From positions 620,001-684,000 of the forward strand of contig NZ_JBGOSH010000002.1 in the NCBI RefSeq assembly GCF_041537925.1: DNA of 64,000 nt, written 5' to 3'. Source of the DNA: Ruegeria_C sp041537925 (GTDB taxonomy: Bacteria > Pseudomonadota > Alphaproteobacteria > Rhodobacterales > Rhodobacteraceae). Below are positions 26,704-36,000 of this stretch, piece after piece. The notes under the pieces are model-generated. The model was not told the DNA's origin. It worked only from the letters and a program-made list of their open reading frames with translations, and ran no database searches. Numbering within the stretch: position 1 is the stretch's first letter; each line of letters begins with the position of its first letter. A program made the position numbers and the translations under genes.

Positions 26704-27069
26704 TCACTCCAGCACCGTCACGGTCAAGCCTTCGCGCCCGCGCAACCGAACCAGGAGATCGACAAGCCGCTGTGCCGACGTATCCTCATCCAGGCTAACC
26801 AGAACCTGCCCCGTTTCGACCTGCGCAGACAGTTCGTCCAACGTTGCCGGGGCTCCGTTCATAATTAGCCTTTCGGCTCCTATCTGAACAAATATCCGCT
26901 CAGATGGCTTGTCCGATGCTAATGCACCCGCGGCTGCACTGCTCAATTCGATCTCTGCAAACCTAGAAAAGGTCGAGGACAGCATGAAGAAAAGCAAAAG
27001 GAGAAAAATGACGTCTATGAGCGGAGTCATCGACATCGGACGTCGGACAAATGGGACTGTATTACGCAT
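26704..27069 (-). CDS. exbD: ExbD/TolR-family protein (first copy)
   Basis: This ExbD protein of about 121 residues starts at ATG 27069, which overlaps the exbB stop (ATGCGTAA). Longer starts at 27075 or 27099 lie deeper inside exbB. The membrane helix has MTPLIDVIFLLLLFFML, keeping the Asp needed for proton translocation. The periplasmic part includes VLVSLDEDTSAQRLVDLLV, a common ExbD pattern. With ExbB it should form the proton-driven motor. Confidence 0.88.
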   Translation of the reverse strand: MRNTVPFVRRPMSMTPLIDVIFLLLLFFMLSSTFSRFAEIELSSAAAGALASDKPSERIFVQIGAERLIMNGAPATLDELSAQVETGQVLVSLDEDTSAQRLVDLLVRLRGREGLTVTVLE

Positions 27070-27727
27070 GCCCATGCGCAGCCAACGGCTGATTGGCACC
27101 TAGCGTTTCCTGAATGGGCTGGCCCGGCACCAAGACCGTCCGCAGCGCCTTGTCAGCGAAAACCCGTTCACGCGCGGTACGGCTTTCGAACCAGGACAAA
27201 ACCATCGAGGTTGGCATTGCCACGGCGAGGCCCACGGCAGTCGTCACCAATGCAACCCAGATACCGCCCGCGAGCAGTGACGGGTCGACCGAGGCGCCAG
27301 CGGTCTGAAGGCTTTGGAAGGCGTCAATCATCCCCAAAACTGTTCCGAACAAACCTAGGAGTGGTGCGAGCTGCGCGATCGTATCCAAAAGACGGAAACC
27401 ACGCTCAAGCCCGGCGAGCGCCAGTCCGGCCTCAGCATCCAAACGATTGTCCAAATTTGGCGTGTCCGGCGCGTCCATCGCCGCTGCTACGATAGGAGCC
27501 AGATAGCTGCTGCTCTTTGAGAGGCGCTCACGAGCCGTGCTCCGATCTCCGACATCCCAATCCTGAAGGGCCTGTGACAATACCCGGTGCCGCCCTACCC
27601 CGCAGGCTCCAAACTGCCACAGCTTGTAGAGTGTAACCGCCACGGTCAGCACAGACATGACGATCAAGATTGCGACAACAGGCCCACCAAGGGCAAGAAA
27701 TTCACGAAGCGAACTCAGCACGTTCAT
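27062..27727 (-). CDS. exbB: ExbB/TolQ/MotA-family proton channel
   Basis: This 221-residue inner-membrane protein has three membrane segments, at about residues 12-34, 116-140 and 152-175. The family block LLDTIAQLAPLLGLFGTVLGMI and LVTTAVGLAVAMPTSM are diagnostic of ExbB. It forms a pentamer around an ExbD dimer and uses the proton gradient to drive TonB. The ATG overlaps the stop of the upstream exported-protein gene (ATGA). Confidence 0.9.
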   Translation of the reverse strand: MNVLSSLREFLALGGPVVAILIVMSVLTVAVTLYKLWQFGACGVGRHRVLSQALQDWDVGDRSTARERLSKSSSYLAPIVAAAMDAPDTPNLDNRLDAEAGLALAGLERGFRLLDTIAQLAPLLGLFGTVLGMIDAFQSLQTAGASVDPSLLAGGIWVALVTTAVGLAVAMPTSMVLSWFESRTARERVFADKALRTVLVPGQPIQETLGANQPLAAHGHA

Positions 27728-28155
27728 CCAAGCAACTCCACATCTACTCGGCTACTCAGCAACAAAGCCTCCTGGCAGACACCGCTCTCGGCTCCATTCA
27801 CAATACACGAACTTGAGCCATTGATCAGTGCGCGGCCCAAAGCGTCGCAAGCCATCCCGGGGAGGTCAAATTGGCGTACACGTGGACGGCCTACCGGAAG
27901 GTCACGAAAATCAAAGAGCGAAAGGGTTACAACACCACCTGCCGTGTCGAAAATCACTGTCTCAAATATCGCTTCATCGATGGTCGTTGCCGTGAGGTTT
28001 TCTACTAAGAACGATAATCGGCACGCCTCACCAACGTCCTGAACAGCATTCAATTCTACTGAAAGCTTCGAAACAGGACCGTCGGCAGACTGCGCTAGTA
28101 CTCCTAGAGGAAGCGCGCTTGCCAATAAAACGAGAGCGAGGCGAAGAAACGACAT
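27724..28155 (-). CDS. Small exported protein of the TonB operon
   Basis: This protein of about 143 residues begins at ATG 28155 and has a signal peptide (LALVLLASALPLGVLAQ). The mature part, with VGEACRLSFLVENLTATTID and several cysteines (CRL, MACD, SSCIVNG, GVCQ), suggests a disulfide-stabilised beta-sandwich in the periplasm. I do not recognise a named family. It is the first gene of the operon and overlaps exbB by 4 bp, so it probably assists this Ton system. An upstream in-frame ATG at 28242 would hide the signal peptide. Confidence 0.7.
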   Translation of the reverse strand: MSFLRLALVLLASALPLGVLAQSADGPVSKLSVELNAVQDVGEACRLSFLVENLTATTIDEAIFETVIFDTAGGVVTLSLFDFRDLPVGRPRVRQFDLPGMACDALGRALINGSSSCIVNGAESGVCQEALLLSSRVDVELLG

Positions 28156-28346
28156 AGACCGGCACCCTATTGCTTGCGCTGTATTCGAACGCCCGCGCTG
28201 ATTTGCTGGCTGTCCCCTTCTCTTACCTGACACAGTATTCACATCAAAGGGACCTTGAAACTATTGTGATTTGGTACCCACGCTATGGAGCAAACGCTCC
28301 GACTTCCAGTCGGATCGTCTTGAGCGCAAAGAATCGTGATGTGGCC

Positions 28347-28402
28347 TTACCCTCTGGAAAATGAGCCTACCGACTGGCTCCGGCTCATTTTCCCGAGGGT
28401 AA
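28347..28402 (+). repeat. 21-bp near-perfect inverted repeat upstream of IS200-like tnpA
   Basis: The arms 28347-28367 and 28382-28402 are complementary at 20 of 21 positions and enclose a 14-base loop. The first arm begins TTACCCTC and ends AAAATGAGCC. It ends 4 bases before the ATG of the decayed IS200-type transposase. IS200-family elements carry such a hairpin in the transposase leader, where it limits read-through and translation. Confidence 0.75.
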
Positions 28403-28406
28403 CGTC

Positions 28407-28790
28407 ATGCAATATGACACTGGCAAGCATTGCGGTTTCTAGCACCGTTACCATATCGTCTGGTCGACCAAGTATCGACACAAAATGCTGACCGGCGCGG
28501 TGTGCCTGCGGGTGCGCAGCACCCTCCGGCAGGGCTGCCGAGAAACCGAAGTCAACATTTTTCGAGGGGAGCTCTCATCTGACCACGTGCAAATGTTCGG
28601 GTAGTTGACGCCGAAGATCGCCATCTCCGAATCTGGCGCAAGATGAAGGGCCGTTTGTTACACAAAGTACAACGTCAGATTCCCGCGTTGCTCAGCCACA
28701 ATTGAAGCTGCAAGTTTTGGCTTCGGTGAAGTTTCTCGGCGGCCAATGTCGTCACTACCGAGGATATCGTACTACAGTACCGAGAGCAGC
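28407..28790 (+). pseudogene. IS200/IS605-family Y1 transposase, decayed
   Basis: From ATG 28407 the frame reads MQYDTGKHCGF, a TAG, HRYHIVWSTKYRHKMLTGAV, then ETEVNIFRGELSSDHVQMFG and another TAG. YHIVWxTKYRxKxL and SxDHVHMF are standard TnpA(IS200) blocks. The second His of the HUH metal site has become Gln (DHVQM), so the enzyme would be dead even without the stop codons. The weaker 3' half, up to about 28790, includes a Y1-region-like LLGGQCRHYRGY stretch in shifted frames. Confidence 0.8.
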
Positions 28791-28989
28791 ACTTCGCCGA
28801 TCCTACCAGCATCAACCGGTAGTGGTTCAGTCAGAGCTCAAAATCAGTCTCAGGCTGATTTTGACAATATGGAAAGTGTGAGCCGTCTCGATTAGTCGAA
28901 ACGGGCTCGGGCGGCATAAACGGGTGCTGTCAGACGAATGCAGGCCAAATTCTGCCGGGAAAACGGGCTGCGCATCAGTTGGCCCGAAA

Positions 28990-29140
28990 GCCCGTTCGAG
29001 AGTGATCCGCGTTGCTTCGGTGCTGTGTTTGAAGGCCAGTTTCCGGTCGTGTACTTCGTAAGGGCCCAACTGCTCATGCCATCCAGCTATCACGCTGGAT
29101 TCTAACAGTGAACCCCGCAACCGATTTGTACAACAAGGCC
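28990..29140 (-). mobile_element. IS5-family (IS903-like) end with transposase N-terminus
   Basis: GATTTGTACAACAAGGCC (29123-29140) matches 16 of 18 bases of the terminal repeat of the mini-element at 48546-48996. Reading inward on the minus strand, the leader (GGTTCACTGTTAGAATCC) and a broken transposase start YTTGNWPSNTAPKQRGSLS follow, as in IS5 proteins (RTTNWxxYNxALKxRGSL). It is a one-ended remnant. The stretch 28791-28989 has no feature I can name. Confidence 0.62.
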
Positions 29141-29163
29141 AGGGCGAATCGGAAGATCCAAGT

Positions 29164-31215
29164 TCAAAGTGTTTTCAGATATTCAATCAGCTGCTGCCGC
29201 TCCAGGTCCGAGAAGGCAGGGCCAATCACACCTCTTCCAGCTTCGTTTGAGAATTCATGGCCGGTGTTCAGGTTTCCCGGCAAAGTCGTGTCCAAATAAA
29301 ACAAACCATCCCGGTAAGCTTGCCCGGTTTCTGGCACCACTGTCGGCTGCACCAGGCCCACCTTCACCGGGTCAAAATCTGTCCGACCCAGTTCAACAAC
29401 TTTCAGGCGTTCGCTATGCGGTTTGAACATGTCATCCAGCGTCGCCACGGATCCATTGTGTAAGAAAGGGGCTGTTGCCCAAATACCGTTCAATGGCCGT
29501 GCCTTGTAGCCTTTGCCGGTCTGGAGGCAATTGGGTCGATCCCCTTCGATCGCCAGTTTCTGGTCCCCCATGAAGTTACTTGCAAACCACGCATCATTGA
29601 CTTCCTGTACGACAGCTCCGAGAGCGAGACCAAAGTTTAGACCAGGGCCATCACCAATTTTTACGTTCTCAAATGGGCTTGAATTCACGTTATCTGTTCG
29701 ACTGGTGGTATCCTGTTCATCTTCGTCTTTTGGGGCACCTACCTGACCGCTATATGCGTCGGTACGACCGGGTTTGGGAATACAGACAACCGTATTCAAA
29801 CCCATTGCATCTTGCACGATGTCAGTATCACCGCTGGTATTGACGATGCGGTCGGTCAGAACCCTCGACTGCGCGGGGTCCGTTCCCATATAATCAACCG
29901 GAATAATATTAACGGAAAGATAGGACTCGGCGGTAGCAACTGTGTTTCCGGTTTTTGCATCGGTGTATTCGATCGGTTTGAAATGTGAGCCGGTCCAGAA
30001 CTCCGGAGTATCGACTGCCGGAAGATGGCAGGCTTTGCAGCGGGCCTGGTAGATCTTCGCACCTTCGGCTGCCAGATTCTGGTCGATCGGCGGAAAGGCA
30101 TCCGGCCATTTCGGTGCCAAAAGGCCGCCAAATGCCTTTTTGGGGTATGGCGCTGAACCGCCTAGAAAATCCTCCATCCAGGCCAGGTTTTCCATCGGCA
30201 CCGACGATGTAAACCGACCCTTGTTCAACGGGGCGGTGAAATTTACTTCGGCCTGAACACCCAATGCCTCCCCTGCATTCCTGATCAACGGCTGCATAAT
30301 GGACCCGTCGTATTCCACCCAATCAAACCAGGAAGTGGTCCAAATGTGGGGAAAGTTGACTGGCGCCGAAATCGGGACGTAGTTTTCGGGTTGGTCAAAC
30401 GCAATTGAGAAAACCTGATTGCCAATCCGATTCAATGCGTCCAAACGGGCGTAGCCTTCGATGACCCTGAATGAATCAATCCTGGCGGCGTTGACCTCCA
30501 CAACAGATTGCAGCTCGGACGCCAATCTATCTTTGGCCGCCAACGTGTAGTTTTGCCCCAAAACCCGTTTTGCAAACCGATCAAACCGCCGATTTGGCAC
30601 GGGCAATTTTGAAGCTAGAACAGTCTGACCAAGCGTGACCCCCATTGCCGTTTTAAAAAGTGCAAGATCAACGTTAGCAGGCCCACCATTCACCAGATAA
30701 TCAACATTATCATAGGTAATGCTTCCAGTATGACATGCAGCGCAGGTCAGCCCGATGGCTGTATCCTGGCGCACCAATCCGTCAATTTTTTGATAGAGTG
30801 ACGTTGCAAATCCGATCGGCAGGTTGTGTGGGTTGTTCTCACTTTTTTCGCTTGGCAGAAAACCGTACCGCGCCAAATATTGCGAATCAGTCAGAAGTTC
30901 GGTTTCTAAAAAAGGGTTCAGCAATGCAAACGGGCTGTCCAGAGGTTGCTCTAACGCCAAAAACCAAGATAGCGGAATGGTCAGGGTCTCTGTCCCCTGT
31001 GATGTGTGATGAAATTTGGTTGCGCCTGTTTCGTCCCAATTCTGCTGAAGTGAGACCCGGTTTTCGGATAGTATCACAGTACGCGTTTCAGGCGGTGTTA
31101 GTAGCGCAAGAAACGCCCGTATTTTTGGCACAACGACAGCAATGCCCACAGTGACGAACAATACCAGCAAAACCCCTAAGAACCATGAGAACCGCGAGCG
31201 TCCAAATCTTGACAT
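29164..31215 (-). CDS. RoxA-like diheme c-type cytochrome
   Basis: This 683-residue protein has an N-terminal signal anchor (WFLGVLLVLFVTVGIAVVV). Two covalent heme sites are at CAACH (158-162) and CKACH (393-397). Between them, RLDALNRIGNQVF, APVNFPHIWTTSWFDWVEYD and MQPLIRNAGEALGV match the diheme peroxidase-related family that contains the rubber oxygenase RoxA, and the length agrees with it. Oxidative cleavage of a polymer is not established here, as many relatives have unknown substrates. It should act in the periplasm or outside the cell. A class 3 lipase gene lies 36 bp upstream on the same strand, so they may share a transcript. Confidence 0.8.
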   Translation of the reverse strand: MSRFGRSRFSWFLGVLLVLFVTVGIAVVVPKIRAFLALLTPPETRTVILSENRVSLQQNWDETGATKFHHTSQGTETLTIPLSWFLALEQPLDSPFALLNPFLETELLTDSQYLARYGFLPSEKSENNPHNLPIGFATSLYQKIDGLVRQDTAIGLTCAACHTGSITYDNVDYLVNGGPANVDLALFKTAMGVTLGQTVLASKLPVPNRRFDRFAKRVLGQNYTLAAKDRLASELQSVVEVNAARIDSFRVIEGYARLDALNRIGNQVFSIAFDQPENYVPISAPVNFPHIWTTSWFDWVEYDGSIMQPLIRNAGEALGVQAEVNFTAPLNKGRFTSSVPMENLAWMEDFLGGSAPYPKKAFGGLLAPKWPDAFPPIDQNLAAEGAKIYQARCKACHLPAVDTPEFWTGSHFKPIEYTDAKTGNTVATAESYLSVNIIPVDYMGTDPAQSRVLTDRIVNTSGDTDIVQDAMGLNTVVCIPKPGRTDAYSGQVGAPKDEDEQDTTSRTDNVNSSPFENVKIGDGPGLNFGLALGAVVQEVNDAWFASNFMGDQKLAIEGDRPNCLQTGKGYKARPLNGIWATAPFLHNGSVATLDDMFKPHSERLKVVELGRTDFDPVKVGLVQPTVVPETGQAYRDGLFYLDTTLPGNLNTGHEFSNEAGRGVIGPAFSDLERQQLIEYLKTL

Positions 31216-31251
31216 TTCTTTACTCCAAGTCTGGATTTACTGCAGTCGTTT

Positions 31252-32247
31252 TCACGCAACGCCCCTGACTTCCAATGGGGATTTGGTCCCAACATCGGTT
31301 TGTGGCGCTCCAAGTAAATACAGATAGCTGTTGTAATTGTGCTGTGCATCGACCTGTTGCAGGTAGTCCAGATCTGTTGGCGCGGCCACGGCCGGCAATA
31401 GGTGCGAAGTCCCGGCAGGGGCCCACGACGTATCGTTCAGGTCAGCAATGGCCTTCACGGCCAGATCAGCAGTATCTATACCGAGACGAAGCGGGAAAGG
31501 AACTCCATCAATGCTGACAAACTCTGGAACTTCGACAGGTACTTTGTCTGTTATTACCGAACCGATCCGAGCATAGCCAAAGGGCACCAAATCATGAGGG
31601 TTTGCCACGTGAAAAGCTTCCAGAGCGTTTGCCACCCATGAAGCGAATTCCGTATTTCCGGGCGTCGGTGGTGCAAATGCATAAACCTTCACATGAGCCT
31701 TTTGCGCGGCCAATCTGTCGGCGATCCACGCGCCCATGATCGGAGCCAACCCGCCCCCCTGACTGTGCCCAGTCACTATGACTGACAGGACCATCTTGGA
31801 TGCTAGTTTATCCAAGATGGCACCAAGAGTGCGGTCGTCGTCGGACCCTACGGGAACTGCCTGTGCCAAATGTGAAATCGCATCGGCAAACTCGTCAGAA
31901 ACAAGAGTTGCCTGCTTATGGGTGTAACCGCTGACATCCGACATGCCCTTTGGCACATCCTCACACCAACTCTTTATGTCCACGGCTTCTGTCCCGCGAA
32001 TAACAATAGCAATATTTGAAGTGTTATCCTGCTGAACGAGATACATCATGTTGTCATCGAACGCGCTGTAGGCAGGTCCCCAAACCAACGACCACTGACC
32101 ACCAGTGGCATAACCAGTCTTAGCCAACTCCGCCTCTATGTCGCATGGATTTGGGCGGGTCTTGTCGGACCCCGTCCCCTTCACGTAGCTTATTGCACAC
32201 AAAGTCATTTGGACCCTAGCAACATTTATATCAAACAGCTCGGGCAT
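31252..32247 (-). CDS. Class 3 lipase-family hydrolase
   Basis: The 331-residue form begins at ATG 32247 (MPELFDINVARVQMTLCAISY), preceded by AGGA; a longer frame to 32421 has no supporting ribosome site. It has the nucleophile elbow VTGHSQGGGLAPI (GxSxG) and YAFAPPTPGNTEFA, the Lipase_3 pattern, and a later HDLVPFGYA with a likely catalytic His nearby. No clear signal peptide is present. Its neighbour is the RoxA-like cytochrome. The natural ester substrate is unknown. Confidence 0.82.
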   Translation of the reverse strand: MPELFDINVARVQMTLCAISYVKGTGSDKTRPNPCDIEAELAKTGYATGGQWSLVWGPAYSAFDDNMMYLVQQDNTSNIAIVIRGTEAVDIKSWCEDVPKGMSDVSGYTHKQATLVSDEFADAISHLAQAVPVGSDDDRTLGAILDKLASKMVLSVIVTGHSQGGGLAPIMGAWIADRLAAQKAHVKVYAFAPPTPGNTEFASWVANALEAFHVANPHDLVPFGYARIGSVITDKVPVEVPEFVSIDGVPFPLRLGIDTADLAVKAIADLNDTSWAPAGTSHLLPAVAAPTDLDYLQQVDAQHNYNSYLYLLGAPQTDVGTKSPLEVRGVA

Positions 32248-32539
32248 CGGCACAATTCCTAAAACAAAACGAAGTGAGAATTCATCAGAATGCCTCAACC
32301 TTAGCCCCCCAACTCGAATCTGTCTACAACTGTTGGTTGGCCAAAACTGACCAATCCGATACTCGCTATCTGAGGTGACGTCCGTGCCAGATGTCAGCAA
32401 AAAATGAGCGATTTTTCTCAACTTCGTCCTTCGATACTATTGGGCTTTGTGCTTGTCCCGACGGGCAACATTGAATTTATCGGGCATCGACCTTCGCTCA
32501 CGGCACAAAAAAAATCGCTTGGAGTACTTTGAGCGACCG

Positions 32540-32980
32540 ATCCCTGCAACGCAGTCTAGCGTCGCTTGTCGTACCGGACAGGTTTATCGCGTGATTTTTA
32601 GCCTGGGATGCAAGGCTTTGTTCTCTTGTCTGTCAGGGCTTCGTGGAACCAGTCCGCGTTGTAGCCACGATCTCCCAGCAGCCAGTCAGCCGATGGAAGG
32701 TTGTTCACCAGGGCCCTGGCCCCCGTGTTATCGCTGACTTGCCCAGCGGATATGAAGAAGCGGATCGGGCGTGCGAGACTGTCCGTAACGGCGTGCAACT
32801 TCGTACTCATACCGCCCTTGGCTCGCCCGATCAGCCTGCCGCGCCCCCCTTTTTTTATAGCAGACTGGCGACCGTACGACATCTTCCGCCAAAGCCGAAG
32901 AGCTTGGCGGGACAGATTGACCCGAGGGGAGGCCTGCAACTTAACATATAAGCTATTGCTGGAATGCTCAACTATAGGCA
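32540..32980 (-). pseudogene. IS5-family transposase remnant (IS427-type)
   Basis: On the minus strand the frame reads RLIGRAKGGMSTKLHAVTDS, RPIRFFISAGQVSDNTGARA, DWLLGDRGYNADWFHEALTD, CIPG, a stop, then KSRDKPVRYDKRR. This is the DDE region of IS5/IS427-type OrfB. An A-run followed by a G-run (near 32850-32862), the usual frameshift site between OrfA and OrfB, is still visible. The remaining C-terminus is lost. No terminal repeats were found. Confidence 0.82.
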
Positions 32981-33041
32981 ATCATTAGATTAGAGTTATG
33001 AGATCCGTTCGCGTGACGCACTTGAGTTCGAGGACAGGCAA

Positions 33042-36000
33042 TTGGCAGAAGATACTGTTATCCAGGTTAGCCGTTTTTCAGACGCGGTCACTGCCGAACG
33101 GCTTGTCGTGGCATTGAATGACGCACCGGATCAGTTTCGGTTGGTTATTGATACCGAAGATTTGACTGCGGTGAAATTGCCCGAAGGGTTTGTAGCGAAC
33201 CGATACGCCATTGTCGGCGGCGATCTGTTCCTGATCTCTGCTGACGGTGAGATTATCGCGCTGCTCTCGGGTGCCGACAACGCATTTGTTCTGCTGGTCG
33301 ATGGTTTTCCGGTCGCGGCTTCGGCCATTCAGGACGCAATCCGGGCCTTGGGAGAGTGGGATGATCTGGGTGATATTCCGCCGCTGTCGCTAAGCCAGAT
33401 ACTGGATCTGGGGGATGCAAGACCAGGCACCGGCGAGCAAGAACCGGTTCGCGTCGGTGATCCGCTGATCGGGTTGGAATACAACCCTCTGTTGCCACCG
33501 ACGAACTATCCGACAGAGCTGCGTCGGACTGCAGAGTATTTTGCAGATGATCCGTTCGACGATGACGGTGGCACAGAGCCGGGTGCAGAAAAGATCTCGT
33601 TCACCGGCTTACCCATAGCACTTGAGACGGACGCGCCGCTGGACATGCGCCCGGCGTCTTTCATCGCGTTCAACCTGGAAAAAGCCGATATCGGCGAATC
33701 TGTCAGTCAGGTCACTTTGCGGGTGACCGGCTTGCCCATCGGTACGACAACCAATCTTGGTCAGTTAGTGACCTCAGGCGATGCCGTCACGCTGAACTTC
33801 GCCGCCAGCGAAGCCGATTTCAACGCGCTGATCCTGACCTATCCTTCTGATTTTTCCACGCAAAGTCGCTCTGACGCAGCAATTGGGCCTTTGCGGGCGA
33901 CAATCGCGATCGAGACGACCTTTCAGGGCACAGCACAGCGGGATTTCCCAATCGTGATCCTTGCCGAAGGCGATGCCATCATTGACAAAACACCGCCCGG
34001 TACGCTGCCGGAAGAGACCGATGCCCCTACCATGGTCAGACCATCGGAATTGCTCGCGCCACGGGTCACGGATATCGACGGGTCTGAGAATTATGAAACG
34101 TTGACGCTGGTCGTCTCGGGCCTGCCTGCTGGGTCCACAATTGCAGGCCTAGGGCTGGTGGTGCCTGCTGGTGCGGATGCAACAATCACATCGGCGGCCG
34201 ACGGTGCCGTGACGCTGACCATCAAGATGACGGCGAAACAGGTCGACGACATCCAGAACGCCTATGACGGGTTGTCGCTGACGCTTCCGACGGATTTTTC
34301 CACCGCAAGCCGTACGGATCTGTCGTCAGGAACGCAGTTGCCAATCACCTTGAGCCTGAACATTCAGACGGACGAGGATATCTCGGCTGCCATCGACACG
34401 TCGAACGACGGAACAGTCACCGCAACTCGGGTTCTAGACATCGACCCTGAGGGCGATCTGGAGCTTTCGGGCTCCGGATCAATCACAATTGATGAAAACG
34501 ACGAACCGGGCGACACCGATGAGGACGGCACAGGTTCAGCCCCGCTGGATGTGCGTCCGGCTGATGCGGTTACCGGGCGACCAACGGACGTCGATGGGTC
34601 CGAGCGCATCGCCACTGTCGATGTCGTGGTCAACGGGCTGCCGCCAATCACACTCTTTTCCACCGATGATGGCGCCACGTTCCAGGCGGTGCCGATGGGT
34701 GCCGTTTTCTCGCTGCCCGGTTTGACACTCGCTGAATATGAAATGCTGATCATTCGGTTGCCTGACGATTTCTCGACCACCACACCGTTGACCGGCAGCG
34801 CGACCTTCTCGACGGATGAGGCGCTGCTGGCGGGCGAGACAGACGCCGGACCGGATGACGGGGTGGAGACGAGCGCATTCACGATCACGGTAAATTCCGA
34901 ACAGGACGTCGAGATCACCTCGCAGGACATCACGGTGATCGAGGATCTGGGTGCGCCGATCCCGCTGAATCTGGATGTGGGTATCACCGATCTCGATGGG
35001 TCCGAGTCTATCACATCGATTACGCTGGATTTTGCCGACCTGCCTGCCGGAGACACCGTTCTAAGCGACGGCACCGTGCTGAACACAAGTAACACACAGT
35101 GGGCTGGCGATCTGGCCAGTTTGCAGGCGCTGTCGATAGACAGCCTGCCTACGCATTATTCCGGTGTTATCAGCATTACCGTCACGGTCGACACCGATGA
35201 GGGTGACCCCACCGTCGCGACCCAGCGCTTTGATCTGAACGTCACACCGGTGGCTGAACCGACAATTACGCTAACTGTGGACGACAGCCCGCCCACTGTC
35301 GATGAACGCGGTCCTGACAATTACATAGTGGACGAAGACAGCTCGTTCCTGTTGTTGATCGATGCCGCAACCCTGGATCAGGACGGTTCGGAGATGTTGA
35401 CGCAAATTGTTGTCGAAAACCTGCCCGCGGGCTGGGTACCTGACACCGGCGGCACCGTGGACCTTGCCCTGTTCGAGCAGGGCGCCACTCTGATCGCCTC
35501 GGCAACCTTGTCTGGCCCAACGCTAACAATCACTCTGGTGCCGGGTGTCACGGATTTTGACGGGGCGTTGCGGGTCGTGCCACTGGCAAATGACGATCGC
35601 GATGTTGAAACGATCATTGGCGGGGACCTGACCGCAACCGTGACTTCGGTGGATCAAGCCCCTCCGCTGCCGACAGATACGCAAACGGCGATGGACGGAG
35701 TGGATATAGACGTTGATGGTGTCGTGGATGACCTGAATGTCACGGTCAACGACATTGCAGTGAATGAAAACCGTGATGGCGGGCGCCGAATCGATGTCGA
35801 TATTTCGGGCACCTCCCTGGCCGACGATGACGGGTCCGAGACAATTTCCTCACTGGGCCTTACGATCACCGTCGCCACGGCCAGCGATGTTTTTGACCCC
35901 TCAGACCCGGATCAGCTTGGACTGAGGATAAACGATGGGGGCCTGGCGGGGTTCGTGACAATCGCGCAAACCGGAGCGACCGCAGACAGTGTGTCCTACA

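Noticed and set aside
32850..32862. Poly-A/poly-G run as a programmed frameshift site in use
   Set aside because: It is the usual IS5/IS427 slippage position, but the element is a fragment, so it has no present function.
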